64,000 nt of DNA from the NCBI GenBank assembly GCA_037043235.1, contig JAWRVZ010000056.1, positions 881,501-945,500 of the forward strand. Reading direction: 5' to 3'. Every line of letters starts with the position of its first letter. Within the stretch, counting starts at the first letter, position 1. This DNA is from Rhodeus uyekii (lineage: Eukaryota > Chordata > Actinopteri > Cypriniformes > Acheilognathidae). This document shows positions 12,590-24,500 of this stretch, piece by piece. Under the pieces are notes generated by a model. The model made no database searches. It was not told the origin of the DNA and saw only the letters and a program-made list of their open reading frames with translations. Position numbers and translations under genes: made by a program.

Positions 12590-12845
12590 AACCCTGTCAT
12601 TTTGGCTCGAATGAACAGAATTTCAATGCGCCACTACTTCGATTTAGATCCAACATGGCGGCTTAAGCGCATCGGATTCCAGCTTCTTTCTATTGGTTGG
12701 AAGGTGGAGCCCGAGCATTTAACAGTTGTTTTTCTTTGCTTGGAGGGAGCTGCCATGCAGAGATTTTGTTTATTTTTTTATTTTATATATTTTTACTCAT
12801 ACTTATTTTCGATACCTTGCTTAAAAAACGTCCAGTAATCGATTG
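12590..12845 (+). repeat. Promoter module, copy A
   Basis: This is the diverged upstream copy of the module at 13120-13400, about 530 bp away. Shared words in the same order include TTTTGGCTCGAA, CCAACATGGCGGC, ATTGG, GCAGAGATT and ACCTTGCT. Copy A is more AT-rich than copy B. Confidence 0.75.
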
Positions 12846-13119
12846 TGCACATAAAGCTACAGTTTTGTACACCCATCAATTTATAACAGTAAATGAAGCG
12901 ATATTTTTGCACACGATTATGTTAACGATTACAGTCCAGTCTCGCATTAAAAACAACATGTTCTAAAGACCAAGCAAATAGATGGTACTGAAAAAATTAT
13001 AATGTCGACACTTTGAAAATTAGCAGAGGACCAGAGGCAGGGCACTTAATAATACAAATGATTGGTTTCTGAAAAAATAGGCGGAGCGCTAATCCTCTTT
13101 GGCCAACGCAGAAGAAAAG

Positions 13120-13400
13120 TCAAGTCATTTTGGCTCGAACGCATTCAAAATTTTCCATTTGGCTCTATTCGACTGAGAGCCAACATGGCGGCACAAGCGC
13201 CTCAGATTCTAGCCTCTTCCCATTGGCCAGTAGGCGGGTCCCGAGTCGCAACGCTAGCCAGCTGATCGCTTTTTTTCCTCCAGCTCTAGAGTTTGCTTTT
13301 CTTAGCTCGGAGGAAGCTGCTTTTGCAGAGATTGAAAGGACTGTCGTTTTTTTAATTATTTGTTTTCCACACCTTGCTCATAAACATCCAGAAATTTGCG
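13120..13400 (+). repeat. Promoter module, copy B (gpr137c-proximal)
   Basis: This is the downstream copy of the module. It is richer in CpG and has a YY1-type site at 13181-13192 whose ATG would open a short upstream frame (MAAQAPQILASS...) ending before the gpr137c start. It is the better candidate for the active gpr137c core promoter. Confidence 0.7.
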
Positions 13401-13543
13401 TTAAAGTTTATTTCATAGGATAACAACTAAAAACAGCCTGTAGTTGTTTTGTTTTTTCCCATTTTGAGCTCATATGTCATTTGTAATTAAGTTTGACGTT
13501 TTTAATTTTCTCCGGATTTCAGAACATCCGCGTGAAAAGTTTC

Positions 13544-16500
13544 ATGGAAAAGGAAAACGGTAGAACGTTTTGGATCAGTCGGCGTGATAGCGAGCATCCT
13601 GGCGATATGTTGTTTTTACTAGAAAACCAGGTCAGTGTCAGTGTTTGGACGGACTCATCCTCCTCCTCCTCTTCATCATCCTCCTCCTCCGCCGAACTGA
13701 TCCAGGCTGCGGTTCCCCCGTCCGTGCAGCTCGGGCTCACGGTTCTTTACACGGTTTTATATTCGCTCCTTTTCGTGTTTGTTTACCTGCAGCTCTGGTT
13801 GATTCTGCACTACGGATACAAGCGCTTCAGCTACCAGAGTGTTTTTCTCTTTCTCTGTTTGCTCTGGTCGGCTTTGAGGACGTCACTCTTCTCTTTCTAC
13901 TTTAAAAATGTTGTTCAAGCAAACCAGCTTCAGCCTTTGGCGTTCTGGCTCCTGTATTGTTTTCCAGTCTGCCTGCAGTTCTTCACATTGTGTCTGCTCA
14001 ACCTCTATTTTGCTCAGGTAAGTCCTACTTTGCTGTTTCTCATTTATCTGAATTCGTTTTTGTTTTGCAATGTATTACACAACACCTAAAAGCGTCTTTA
14101 TGTGGGCTGATGATATAATTCGCATTCAAATCAATGCAATCTGTTATACAGAGAGAATATTAATCTTTTTGGATTCATGTTGAAAGCAATTTCCTTGCAA
14201 CTCACTGTATCTAAGTGGGTCCCTCCCACCAAATGTGTTTACTTCATCTGACTGACTTGGAACTTCATGCTGTAAAAGCATCGTCATACTGACAAATTAT
14301 GTTGTTTAAGCCCTTCAGACATTCATCATGTTCATGATACTGGGACAAGAGCGCAGCTGGAGGTCATCAGTTTCTGTTCAAGCCCCTCTGCTTGGCCACA
14401 ACAGAGCAGTTCACGGGACAGTCTGAATGAGGTCTTTTATTGCCACTTCTGGTCCATCCTTCCACCCTTTGTGAAGTCTTGGCCGTTTGTGAATGCATAA
14501 CCTTATCAAGCAGGGGATGAAATATTGTTCATCTCCTCCCCAAAGCCTTGTGCGCTGGAGGACAGAACATTACAAGTCTTTATTCTATGCTGGAAAAATA
14601 ACAACTACTTGGTTCACAAAAATGAAATCAGTGACCCATCTTCATGTCAGTCCAAAGCTGTTTGATTCTTCTTTATTCTGCAGAGCACAAAAATAGATGT
14701 TTAGATGTGTGTCCTCACTGCTCTTTTCCAAACAGAGGAAGTGAATGGTGACTAGGAACTGAACAGCTCCCCATAAAAAAAACACCTAAAAGTAACATAA
14801 CAGTAGTCGGTATAAGCACAGCGTGCTATAATCCAAGTTTTTTCATGGCATATGATGGATTTATGATAGATTTAGACCTAAATGGTTGAGTTCCTGTAGT
14901 TCAAACTATTTAATTTGCAGTATCTCAATGTAAGTTGCTTTGGATATGCCAAATATAAATACAAAACTAAACTCTGAAATATAATTTGTGATTTATATAA
15001 ATTAATTTGTGATTTGTTTAAATTAGCACATCTATGATGAGACTTGGATACACATGTTATGAGACTTGGATACAAGTTGTATTAAATGGATTGATGGTGC
15101 TTTTGTTGCGTTTTTCTTCAGTTTTGAATGCCCCTGGTCACCATTCATTTTCTTTGCATTTTCTTTGTCATTCTGCTAAACTTCTCCTTTTTTCGGGTGA
15201 GAAAGAAGCAGGTTTGGAATTACGTACTTGAAGGTGAACTATTCCTTTAAAATACAGTCATTTAAATTCCTCATGAAGTTGAGGGAAGTTTTTGTAATGT
15301 ACTGTGCTCTGGAGGTCTTGTTTCTCTTTAAAAGATCAAGGGTGAAATGATTCTTAATATGTCTGAGAATGTTATTAATGTAGCCTTTTGAAGGAATCAA
15401 ATCCAAAAAAAAAGTGGGATCTGTGCAAGTCAAAAGTCCTGTATGGCACTCTTTAACACAAACAGTCCTGTTCTGGTGGAATATTTTTTTCACTCTAATT
15501 TGCAAGAAGTGTATGTGAGATTCTCATTATTATTCATGTCCCAAACTCCACAATCGCATGCTTTGCCTTTTCCGTTCTGTCCGGCCAGACCCCGGCTGAT
15601 ATTAATCTAACCTTGCTTATATTGCATTTTATTTCACCCGTAGTCAGCACAAAGAGCTGTGGCACAATCAAACCTGACCGACAAGTCCTGCAGTCCTGTT
15701 AGATTTATTGACAGCTTTGTTTTATGCAACCACCGCTTATGCATGTCTGCAGCCTTTCCCCTTACACCCACATTAAGTTGCAGAGGGTTGCTTGAGAGAA
15801 CTGGCCTTTGTGCATATTCCTCAGGAGCTATTTGAGATGTGGGCATCGTACAGACTGCCTGAACAGTGAGAGTTGGCATTTGAAGGTGCGAACCAATCAG
15901 AAGCACCTGCTGCAACGGCATTACATCACCCTGCTCAATCCTGTGCTATTCCAGGCACAACAAAAGGGGTGTGCAGCATTCTGCTCTAAGAACAGCCTCT
16001 GCACAGACAAAGACGGCAAGCACCCCGACATCGAAATGACAGTCAAAGACAAAATCCCATCGGTGGGGTACTGGACCCGCATGGGGAGCGTATTCAAGTG
16101 GCTCGTTTGTGTGGCCGTGTTTGCGGTCTTGTGCTCTAGTACTGTCGACACAGAAATGACCCACTGACCACTATTAGTGGTCACTAGTGCGATTGATGTT
16201 AGTTGCTGTAATATTGGAAGATCACCTCGTTCAATCACCAGCTAGTTTGGAAGGGAAATGCAGCTTTATATATGATTTGTGCTGTAAAAAAACTCAACAA
16301 CAGTCATTTCATACGGTCTCTGTGATTTTGCCAAGTAAGACGCGTTCCAGGATCAACATCTTTTGTTGATCCTGGAACAACATCCTTGTCTAAAAACATA
16401 GTCCCTGCCTCTAAAGCTAACCCTACCCATACATTTTCCCTAAAATCAGAGGAAAATGAAAGGTGAATAGGAACCATAAGTGATTGGGAATCCGTTTCAC

Positions 16501-18470
16501 CTGATTTGGTGCAAATGAAAGAGACTAGCGAAACAACAAGGCAAACCCCAAAAAGGGAATGATTTTGCAGGTGGTGGCCATAGACTTTTGTTCTCTCCTG
16601 TTTCTTCCTGACTGATTTGTCTTTAGTTTTGTGTTTCGTTAGGATTCTTGTCACTGTCTTTATTATTAGTCAGTAACTCAATCAAGTTGCACAGTCAGTC
16701 CTGCTCCTCCAGGATGGCACGTTCATATGTGCTGTCATAAGGAGGTTTGGTGCGTCTCCCAGCACAGTTTCAAGAGCATAGAGGAGATACTGGGAGACAG
16801 ACCGTTACACGAGGAGAAACAACCCAGCAGCAGGACCGGTATCTGCTCCTTTATGCAAGGAGGAGCACCGCCAGAGCTCTACAAAATGACCTCCCGCAGG
16901 CTATCGGTGTGCATGTTTCTGACCAAGCTGTCAGAAACAGACTTCTTGACAGTGGCATGGGACCTGTGCTCACAACTCAGCACCGTGCAGCTCGCCTGAC
17001 ATTTGCCAAAGAACACCAGAATTCCAGTCCACTGTTGGTTCACACTGAGCACGTGTGACGGACATGAAAGAGTCTGCAGATGCCCTGGGGAACGTAATGC
17101 CGTGTGCAACATCATCCAGCATGACCGGTTTGACTGTGGGTCAATAATGGTCTTGGGAGGAATATTCTTGAAGAGTCACACGGACTTCCACATGCAAGCT
17201 AATGGTTCCCTTACTTTATGAGTTGCTGTAATGAACTTCATGCAAGTTGGATCAGCCTGTGATTTCAGTTTTTTTACATTGATTTATGGTATGATTTTTG
17301 AATCAGCCTTCAGTGTGTTGATGATTTTGGTTTCCATTGACCTTTATATACTTTATATACGCTTGCTGTATATAAATGCGCTGTCTGTTTTTGTTTTCAC
17401 AGCCTGAATATATCGTAAATGCAAGCGCTTTAGATGACTTCAATTGCAACACTGTAAATAATGCATTTTATCCTTTGCAAGTATTGTCATACTTCACAGT
17501 TTTCATTTCTGTTCTTCCTCTGTCATCCAGTTCCCTGAGGTGGTACCGAAATGATGACCAGTTAATTTTTAAAATGACTCTTTCAGCAACTCTTGTGCGT
17601 GAAGGAAACACATTAAAGGTGTGTGTACTGTCAATGCCAACTGTTTACTTGAAGCATAAACTCCCTCGTGAAAAGCATGTGTGATATCTGCATGTAGGTA
17701 TGTGAGAGTAATGCATCACATGAGACCTCATCAGCAAAGCTCTGCAAAAAGAAGAGATGGGCCATTTTTCACTCTTGTATGTTTTTGCTGTTGATGCAGT
17801 TGGTGCCACACTGTCTGCAGTTTTTACCCGGGGGTTACTTTAATTTTAAACATTATTTCACTTGAATGTTGTTGCTTCAGAACAAGCAAAAATTACATGT
17901 GTGAAATGCTGTAGATTACGTAAGACAGGAATTTATTTAATAAAAATGACCAAAAGTCATGCACTTGAGAGACAATAAAAGGCTGTAGGGTACGCCGTCC
18001 TGGATGCTTTAAAAGCAGAAATGTGCAGCTTGTAGTTTTAAGTAGTTGTATTAATTTTTCTAGTTGATAATAGCACTTTTGGGTTCAACATTTAACATTA
18101 TTTTTGTTTCTATAATTTTTTTTTTTATCCTTAGCTCTACGTGGTTGAAGAATTGGATATAGCTTAATTTACTTGACACTAATCTGTTTTGTAAGGGGAC
18201 ATTTTTACATGCCACTTTTTACATTTTTGGGTTCAGTACGATTTTTTTTTGTTTTGCTTTTTGAAAGAAGTCTTATGCTCACCAAGGCTGAATTTACTTG
18301 ATATGGTGTTGTGTGTGTGTGTGTGTGCACTGCCCAAACAAATTGGAGGCCCCACACACTACTCTGCCCCATTTTTGGGGCTTGTCAGTGTCAGCACTAT
18401 GTAAAGAAGTATGTAAAGAAAAAAAGATTATTAGTGTTCCCTTTATTTTGTTTGAGCAGTGTATATACAC

Positions 18471-18508
<38 letters not shown>

Positions 18509-18515
18509 ATATGTT

Positions 18516-18562
<47 letters not shown>

Positions 18563-21500
18563 CACACACGCGTAAGTGTGTGTGTGTTTTCCTGTAATAT
18601 AGTCGTATAAGTTGGCTTCTTTAATCATATTTTCTTTTTCTTTATTATTCAATATAATGTTGAAGGAATTACATGACCTTGACGTTGCTAATGTCAGACC
18701 TAACTCAATATCTGTCGTCTCTTGGCTAAAAGTCGATGAGCATGACCATCCCCCCCCCCCCCCAAAACATTTTTCATATAAAACCACATATTGACATATT
18801 AAAAACGGCCATATCATCCTGGAGAGTCTTATTAATTCTGTTACCTATGGAATCTTTATAATGATGGCAGAACGAATGAAGGACACAGCTTCATTACAGC
18901 TTACTGAAATGTTGTTTTCTTATTCCACACTTTGTCTTTGTAAACCATCCCTAGATATGAAAGTTTGTTATAGATCGTTCTGATATTAGGTGGATTTACC
19001 AGTACACTCCTCCAGTGCTGCTTTAAACTCATATTTGGAGCTAAGTCACATGATCGGGATCAGTAACAGCTTTGCCACATAATTTGTTTAACAAACTTAA
19101 GCACCTGCTTCAGTTGTTCATTGGCTGGTCCTCGCTGGAATGAATCACATTTTGCCCTTTGACAGCTGACTTGGAGGTCTATGCTGGAATTTGTTTTCCC
19201 CTAATGATTTTAGCATTTGTGCTGTTGTGTCAGGAGCGGTTTAGGATGGCTGTTGTTAATCTGTAACTAGGCCACACTTTCTTTGGCAGGGATTTCTTGA
19301 TTCTGTAAACCTGCTTGTATTTTAAAAGGAAGATGTGGATAACGAGGACTGTCCACAAGAGCAGCGAAGGTAAACGGCCGTTTAATCTTCCTGCTTCCTA
19401 AATTAATATTCCTGGTAATACAGTTGTTGTTTCTCAACATAAATTTGACTCTTGTGATATGTCAGTATATTAAAGGGTCCATATACGACTTTTTGCAATA
19501 TTTTTCCCTGACGCTTACTAGTTAGTCAAGTCAGCTACTTTTTGCATAATTATTAACCATTCTCATTCTCCTTTTTAAACTGACTATTTTTGCTACTGTA
19601 CTAAGACAAGCTAAATTATTTAAATTAACCAATTGATAAGTTTGGGGTTGGTAAGATTTTTGAAATCACCAGTGCTGCATTAATTTGATAAAATACAGTA
19701 ATATTGTGAAATTTTATGTTAATTTTCTTAATGTTTTCTGTTTTAATATTTTTTCACGTGATCCTTCAGAAGTCATTCTAATATGCTAAATCAGTAATCA
19801 AGAAAAATTGTTGTGCTGCATCTTGTGTGTACATTTGTGAAAACCGTGGTGCTTTTTTCATTATTAAAAAAAAAGCATTTATTTAAAATAGATTGTTTCG
19901 AAACAAGAAAGTCTTTACAATTTGATCAACTAGATGCATCCTTACTGAATAAAAGTATTATTTAAAGAAAGTCAGTAAGTGCAGTTTCACATTTGTATGT
20001 CATTTTGGGCAGCCGGTCTTCTAATTGAATAAAATATAAATAGAAAATTTTCATTTTAGGACTAGATTGGCATATTAAATAACCTCAATGCTATTCAAGG
20101 TCTACAAGGCACAAATCTCTTATTTTGATTTCATGTTATGTTGTAAGCAGCCACGATCCAGAAAGCTTTATTGTTTTCACAAATAATTTTGTGCCATGTG
20201 TTCACAAAGCTAGCGTGACTTTCTGTGAAAGTAGAACCCTTATGATTGCAGTCACCACATCATGTTTTGTTTACACTTTTGTCAATGTTTCTCTCCAGCT
20301 GCCTGTTCACATTCGTGTGAAAGTGTGTGTTTGTGGGCTGCAGATGCTAAACAAGCGTTCGTGTTGTGAACATGTAAATATGACTCAATGGCATGGGCTT
20401 CAAATTCTCATCATTTCTGCTTCCCAAACACGCACTTCCCCGCTCTAATCAGTACCAAATAGATAATGGGAATGATTGTCTCAAGACTTGCCAGACAGGT
20501 TTTTGTAAGACTGGTTTGAAAGTCTTTTGAGTGTTTTTGTTTTATCATCTGGACTTCGGTTTAGCGGTCTTACTATGCAATAGGTCCAGTGGTTTGGTGC
20601 TGCTTTTAGAGGGTGTGTATTGGTGCAGTCTAGAAATGAAGTTGGCGTGTCTTAACCTGAAAGATGTTTGCACTTCTGTTGTTCTGTGTAGCCTGAAGTT
20701 TGACTCTGTGTAGTCTGGTCGCACTTAAAGACTATCTGACGTTTAAAGTGACCAGCAGGGTAAATCTTGAAAAAAAATTCATTGCTAAATCATGATGGCA
20801 TGAAAAGTAGATTTGATCACAAAGTATGAATTTTTCATATTGTCATAATTATGCCTTTCTCACAATTATGACCGCATCTTATTTAGTCTTTATCATTTCA
20901 ACGATTTGTCTCATAATTGTGACTTAGTATCTCATAATATCCTCTTTTTGTCATGCTGTGACACTGAAGTCAACATTATCTCATTCTCATTTAGTCTTTG
21001 TCATTTGAGCTTTTTGTCTCATAGAATTTTATTTAACTTGAGAATTAACTTTATCTCATGGCTTCTCAGAATTTGTACTATTTTGACCTTTTATGTCATT
21101 TTTATTATAATTATGAGATACCAAAGCATTTCCCCCCAATAGAAACTGGAACATAACTTATGAGAGCAGAACATTTACTTTGTTGCTAAATGTCTCAAAT
21201 AAATATTTTGAATGTCTTTAATAAGTTTAGATAATATGATGATTATTATTTAAAAAAATATTATTTTTGTAAGAACTCCTTGACTTGTAGTAGCATAAAA
21301 ACCTACTTTTTCCTGGCACGTTCCTTGACTCATCCAGTCTGACTTGCTGGAATTGAATGGAATAGTTTGTTGGACTGTTACTGTCCCAATGAGTGTGTAG
21401 GCCCCTTTATTTAATTTTTTTGTTCACACAGGATACAGAACCTCCATCACTCGTGTGTGTTCAGTGAGGGCTGAAAGTCTTGTACACAGATAAGTATTAA

Positions 21501-24500
21501 ACAGATCCGAGGGAAGCGTTCCAGATTGGTTTCCCAGTGTAGGTAGATGAATCACTGGTTTTAAGCCTCCTCTGGGCCTCTCTTGACACGAGGCATTGAA
21601 GGGGAAAGTGTGTGTTTTGAAGGGTTGTGTTCTGATTACCGAGGAGGAAAACAGGAAATGATGTGTTCAAACATGTAAACATGTCAGAAGGCCTCAGTGT
21701 CCATTCAGACGAAAGCTTTCCTTCTCTTTGTTTAGATGCATCATATTCACTGAGCAGTTGTTTTTGTTGGGGCGAGTAATAAAATATCAGCCTTTGAAAT
21801 AAACCTATACTTGTGTGCAATTTCTGGAACAATCAACTCAAAAATAATCAGCAAAAGTAAATGAAAGAATGAATAAAATAAGGACATTTAATATTACTCT
21901 TAAAACGAGCTGTTTATCTTTCTAGGTCAGTTTTATATTTGATAATAGTTTATTAGATATCTTATAGATCTGATAGAACAACAGTAATGGATTGATGGCT
22001 GTAACACGTTTTAGTTATTATACTAAATAATAGATATGTTATAATATACTATATAAGTGAAATGTATTAATGTCAAGAAGTGTTTGACTAGTTGTTGTAT
22101 AAATCTTCTTGCTTCAGTTTTTAAACATCATGAGTAGAAAAAACATTTCACACCATCACTAAAAGAGGAAGAAGTCTTAGTCTCATGACAGCGAACCGCA
22201 GCATTATGCATTTTCAAAAGCATGACTTGGTGTGATGTGGATGTCTTATGGTAAAAATACATTTAAGGAAATGAGACAAATGTCTGCATGTGGGTCACAG
22301 AAAGGGCTAGAATATCAGTCCTCTGAGAAGACCTCTGTCCACTTCCCTTTTTTTTTTTATATGTGACTGGCCGAAAGTAGCTGCCGTGTGTGTGTGCTTA
22401 TAGAAGTCATGAGTTCACATTTTATACCAAAAAAAACCCTGCGTCTGTCTTGGCTCAGAACACTGGCCTATGCTTATTTGTTTGTTCTTTTTCACTTTTT
22501 GTTTTGTTTTTCCCTTTTTCACATTTAAATAAACTAATTATAGAGATATTTCAAAAATCTTTTAAAAAAGGACAAAAGCTGTCAGTGGAGAGGGACACTT
22601 TCAAACGTTACTAATATGTACAATTTAGATATTAAAATATATGTTTAGGTGCAAATATGTACTTTTAGGTAGGACTAGTAAATATGCACCCTTAGGGGGG
22701 TAAATAAGGTACAAAGTTTCAAAACGGCACTGCCCCACTGACAGATTTTGTACCTTTTTTTCTTTTTTCGAGTGTGTACATGTTTAGTTACCAGAATATC
22801 AGAGACTCTCAGGGTTCTTTTGACTCCATTATCTGCCAACCATCCAGCAACCTCATAGCAGCACACTAACAACCAAATTAGATCGCAACAGCAACTGCAA
22901 TTGCAATACTGTGATGATGTCATGGATATGACTTCAGAGAATATAGAAATTAATTGTTTTAGTTAATCTTTTTTTTTCATATATGACTTGCACCTTTTGA
23001 TAAACAAATTTCAATATGAACTCTGTTTGCAGGCAGTGCCTGCGTTGAATGTGGAGTGCGCTGACCTTGTTTTTGCATGTAAGACTGTGTGCTTTGGGGT
23101 TGGGAGCTGAGAGCATATAGATAGGAGCTTTTAACGCTGGCTTTTCTCTGTGAAAGCACAGCACTCGGGGCAACACGGGGCCCCTTGAGCCTACCGCTCT
23201 CTCGTGAGATGATGAAACACGAGGTGCAGTTTGTGTGTTTATTTTTGGGAGCCTTTTTTCTATTTAACTCAGAATTACACTGTCGTGTCACGTCCCGGGA
23301 GACACATGGCGACGATCAACATGCTCAATTCATACGCGACTACTGCACATTTTTATTTCCTCTGATTTCTGTGTTAAAAGAGCCATATTTTGCTCTGAGA
23401 ATTTACATTTTTTGTTTTATTAAAGGTGTATTTTGCCCTAAATCTTCCAATCGTCCAATTTTCCACCCTCTTTGGCTGATTTTTGTACTGTACGTTTAAG
23501 ACTTATGAAAATAATACTTTTATTTAAGAAGGCTGCGTTAAATTGATAAAAAATGAATTAATATTTTGAAAAATGAATTCTTAATTTTAATTTAATATGC
23601 TTATTATAATAAATGGTAAAAATTTAACTTTGCCATCATAGAAATAAAGTACATTTTAAAATATAAAAATTAGAGACATTAATTTGTAATGTGTTTCAAT
23701 ATTATTATTTTCATTGTATTTTTTTTTTATCAAGTAAGAGACTCAAAAACATTTAAAAAATCATTCTGACTGTTTTAAATCTCTGCATCAGCATATTTCA
23801 CAGTGTAGTTCATCAGGATATTTGCTGAATACTGTAAAAATATATAAATACATGACAGTGGGTGGCCATATGTTAATATGCTTTACTGTTGTGATGTCAT
23901 AACCATGATGATTTCAGAATGGCCTTTTTTGTAGTTAAATGACATAGGTGGAAGAGAGAACGAGCTTTGCGAAAGGAACATTGGCATACATCTACATAAT
24001 ATTTTTATTTTGAAAGAGACGTAGGGAAATCCAGTTTCATTTCTCTCCTTTTCTTTTTACTTCCACTTAAAAGGATATTTGTGAATTTTAATGCAATGGC
24101 ATTGATTGAATTCATGATGAACTTTCAATTAAATGTATTTCTTTCATCGAACCCTTAATTCATCATAAGCCATTGCAGATGCCCTCTGCAGTTGTGCATA
24201 TACTAACAACACCGCATCTGTTCTCGATTTGCACACGTGCCACTGATGGCTGTCAAATGCAGCCTGTCGTACGGTTGTCGTAGTCCAGTGAATGGAGGCA
24301 CTCGCACTCTCCTCGTGCGTTCATCTGTTTTATACCCGAGTTCCCTTTGTAATAGTCATGTTTAAGGCTTTGGTTATACAGACAGACGTACTTAAAAAAA
24401 AATGTTTTGCTGTAATGCTGTGATTTATACGGAGATCCGTTGGCACTTGACCACCTCATGTGGTCTACATCAGAGTGCTTTGTTTCATGTCATCAATCAT

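Larger units (their letters stand above)
12159..13543. promoter_or_regulatory. Divergent txndc16/gpr137c promoter region
   Basis: The 1.4 kb between the two start codons holds two diverged copies of one module, at about 12590-12845 and 13120-13400. Each copy has TCATTTTGGCTCGAA, then CAACATGGCGGC (a YY1-type site; 12651-12662 and 13181-13192), an inverted CCAAT box (CTATTGGTTGG or CCATTGGCC), and GAGCTGC...TGCAGAGATT. YY1 sites of this form usually sit just downstream of transcription starts on the sense strand, which suits gpr137c. No TATA box is evident at the expected places. Transcription starts cannot be fixed from sequence. Confidence 0.65.

Noticed and set aside
13062..13423. Two overlapping plus frames upstream of gpr137c
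   Set aside because: They are open frames in the CpG-rich promoter module; there is no protein similarity, and they are at most an upstream frame in the leader.
18294..18610. VCVCVC / IYIYIY frames on both strands
   Set aside because: They are GT and TA microsatellites.
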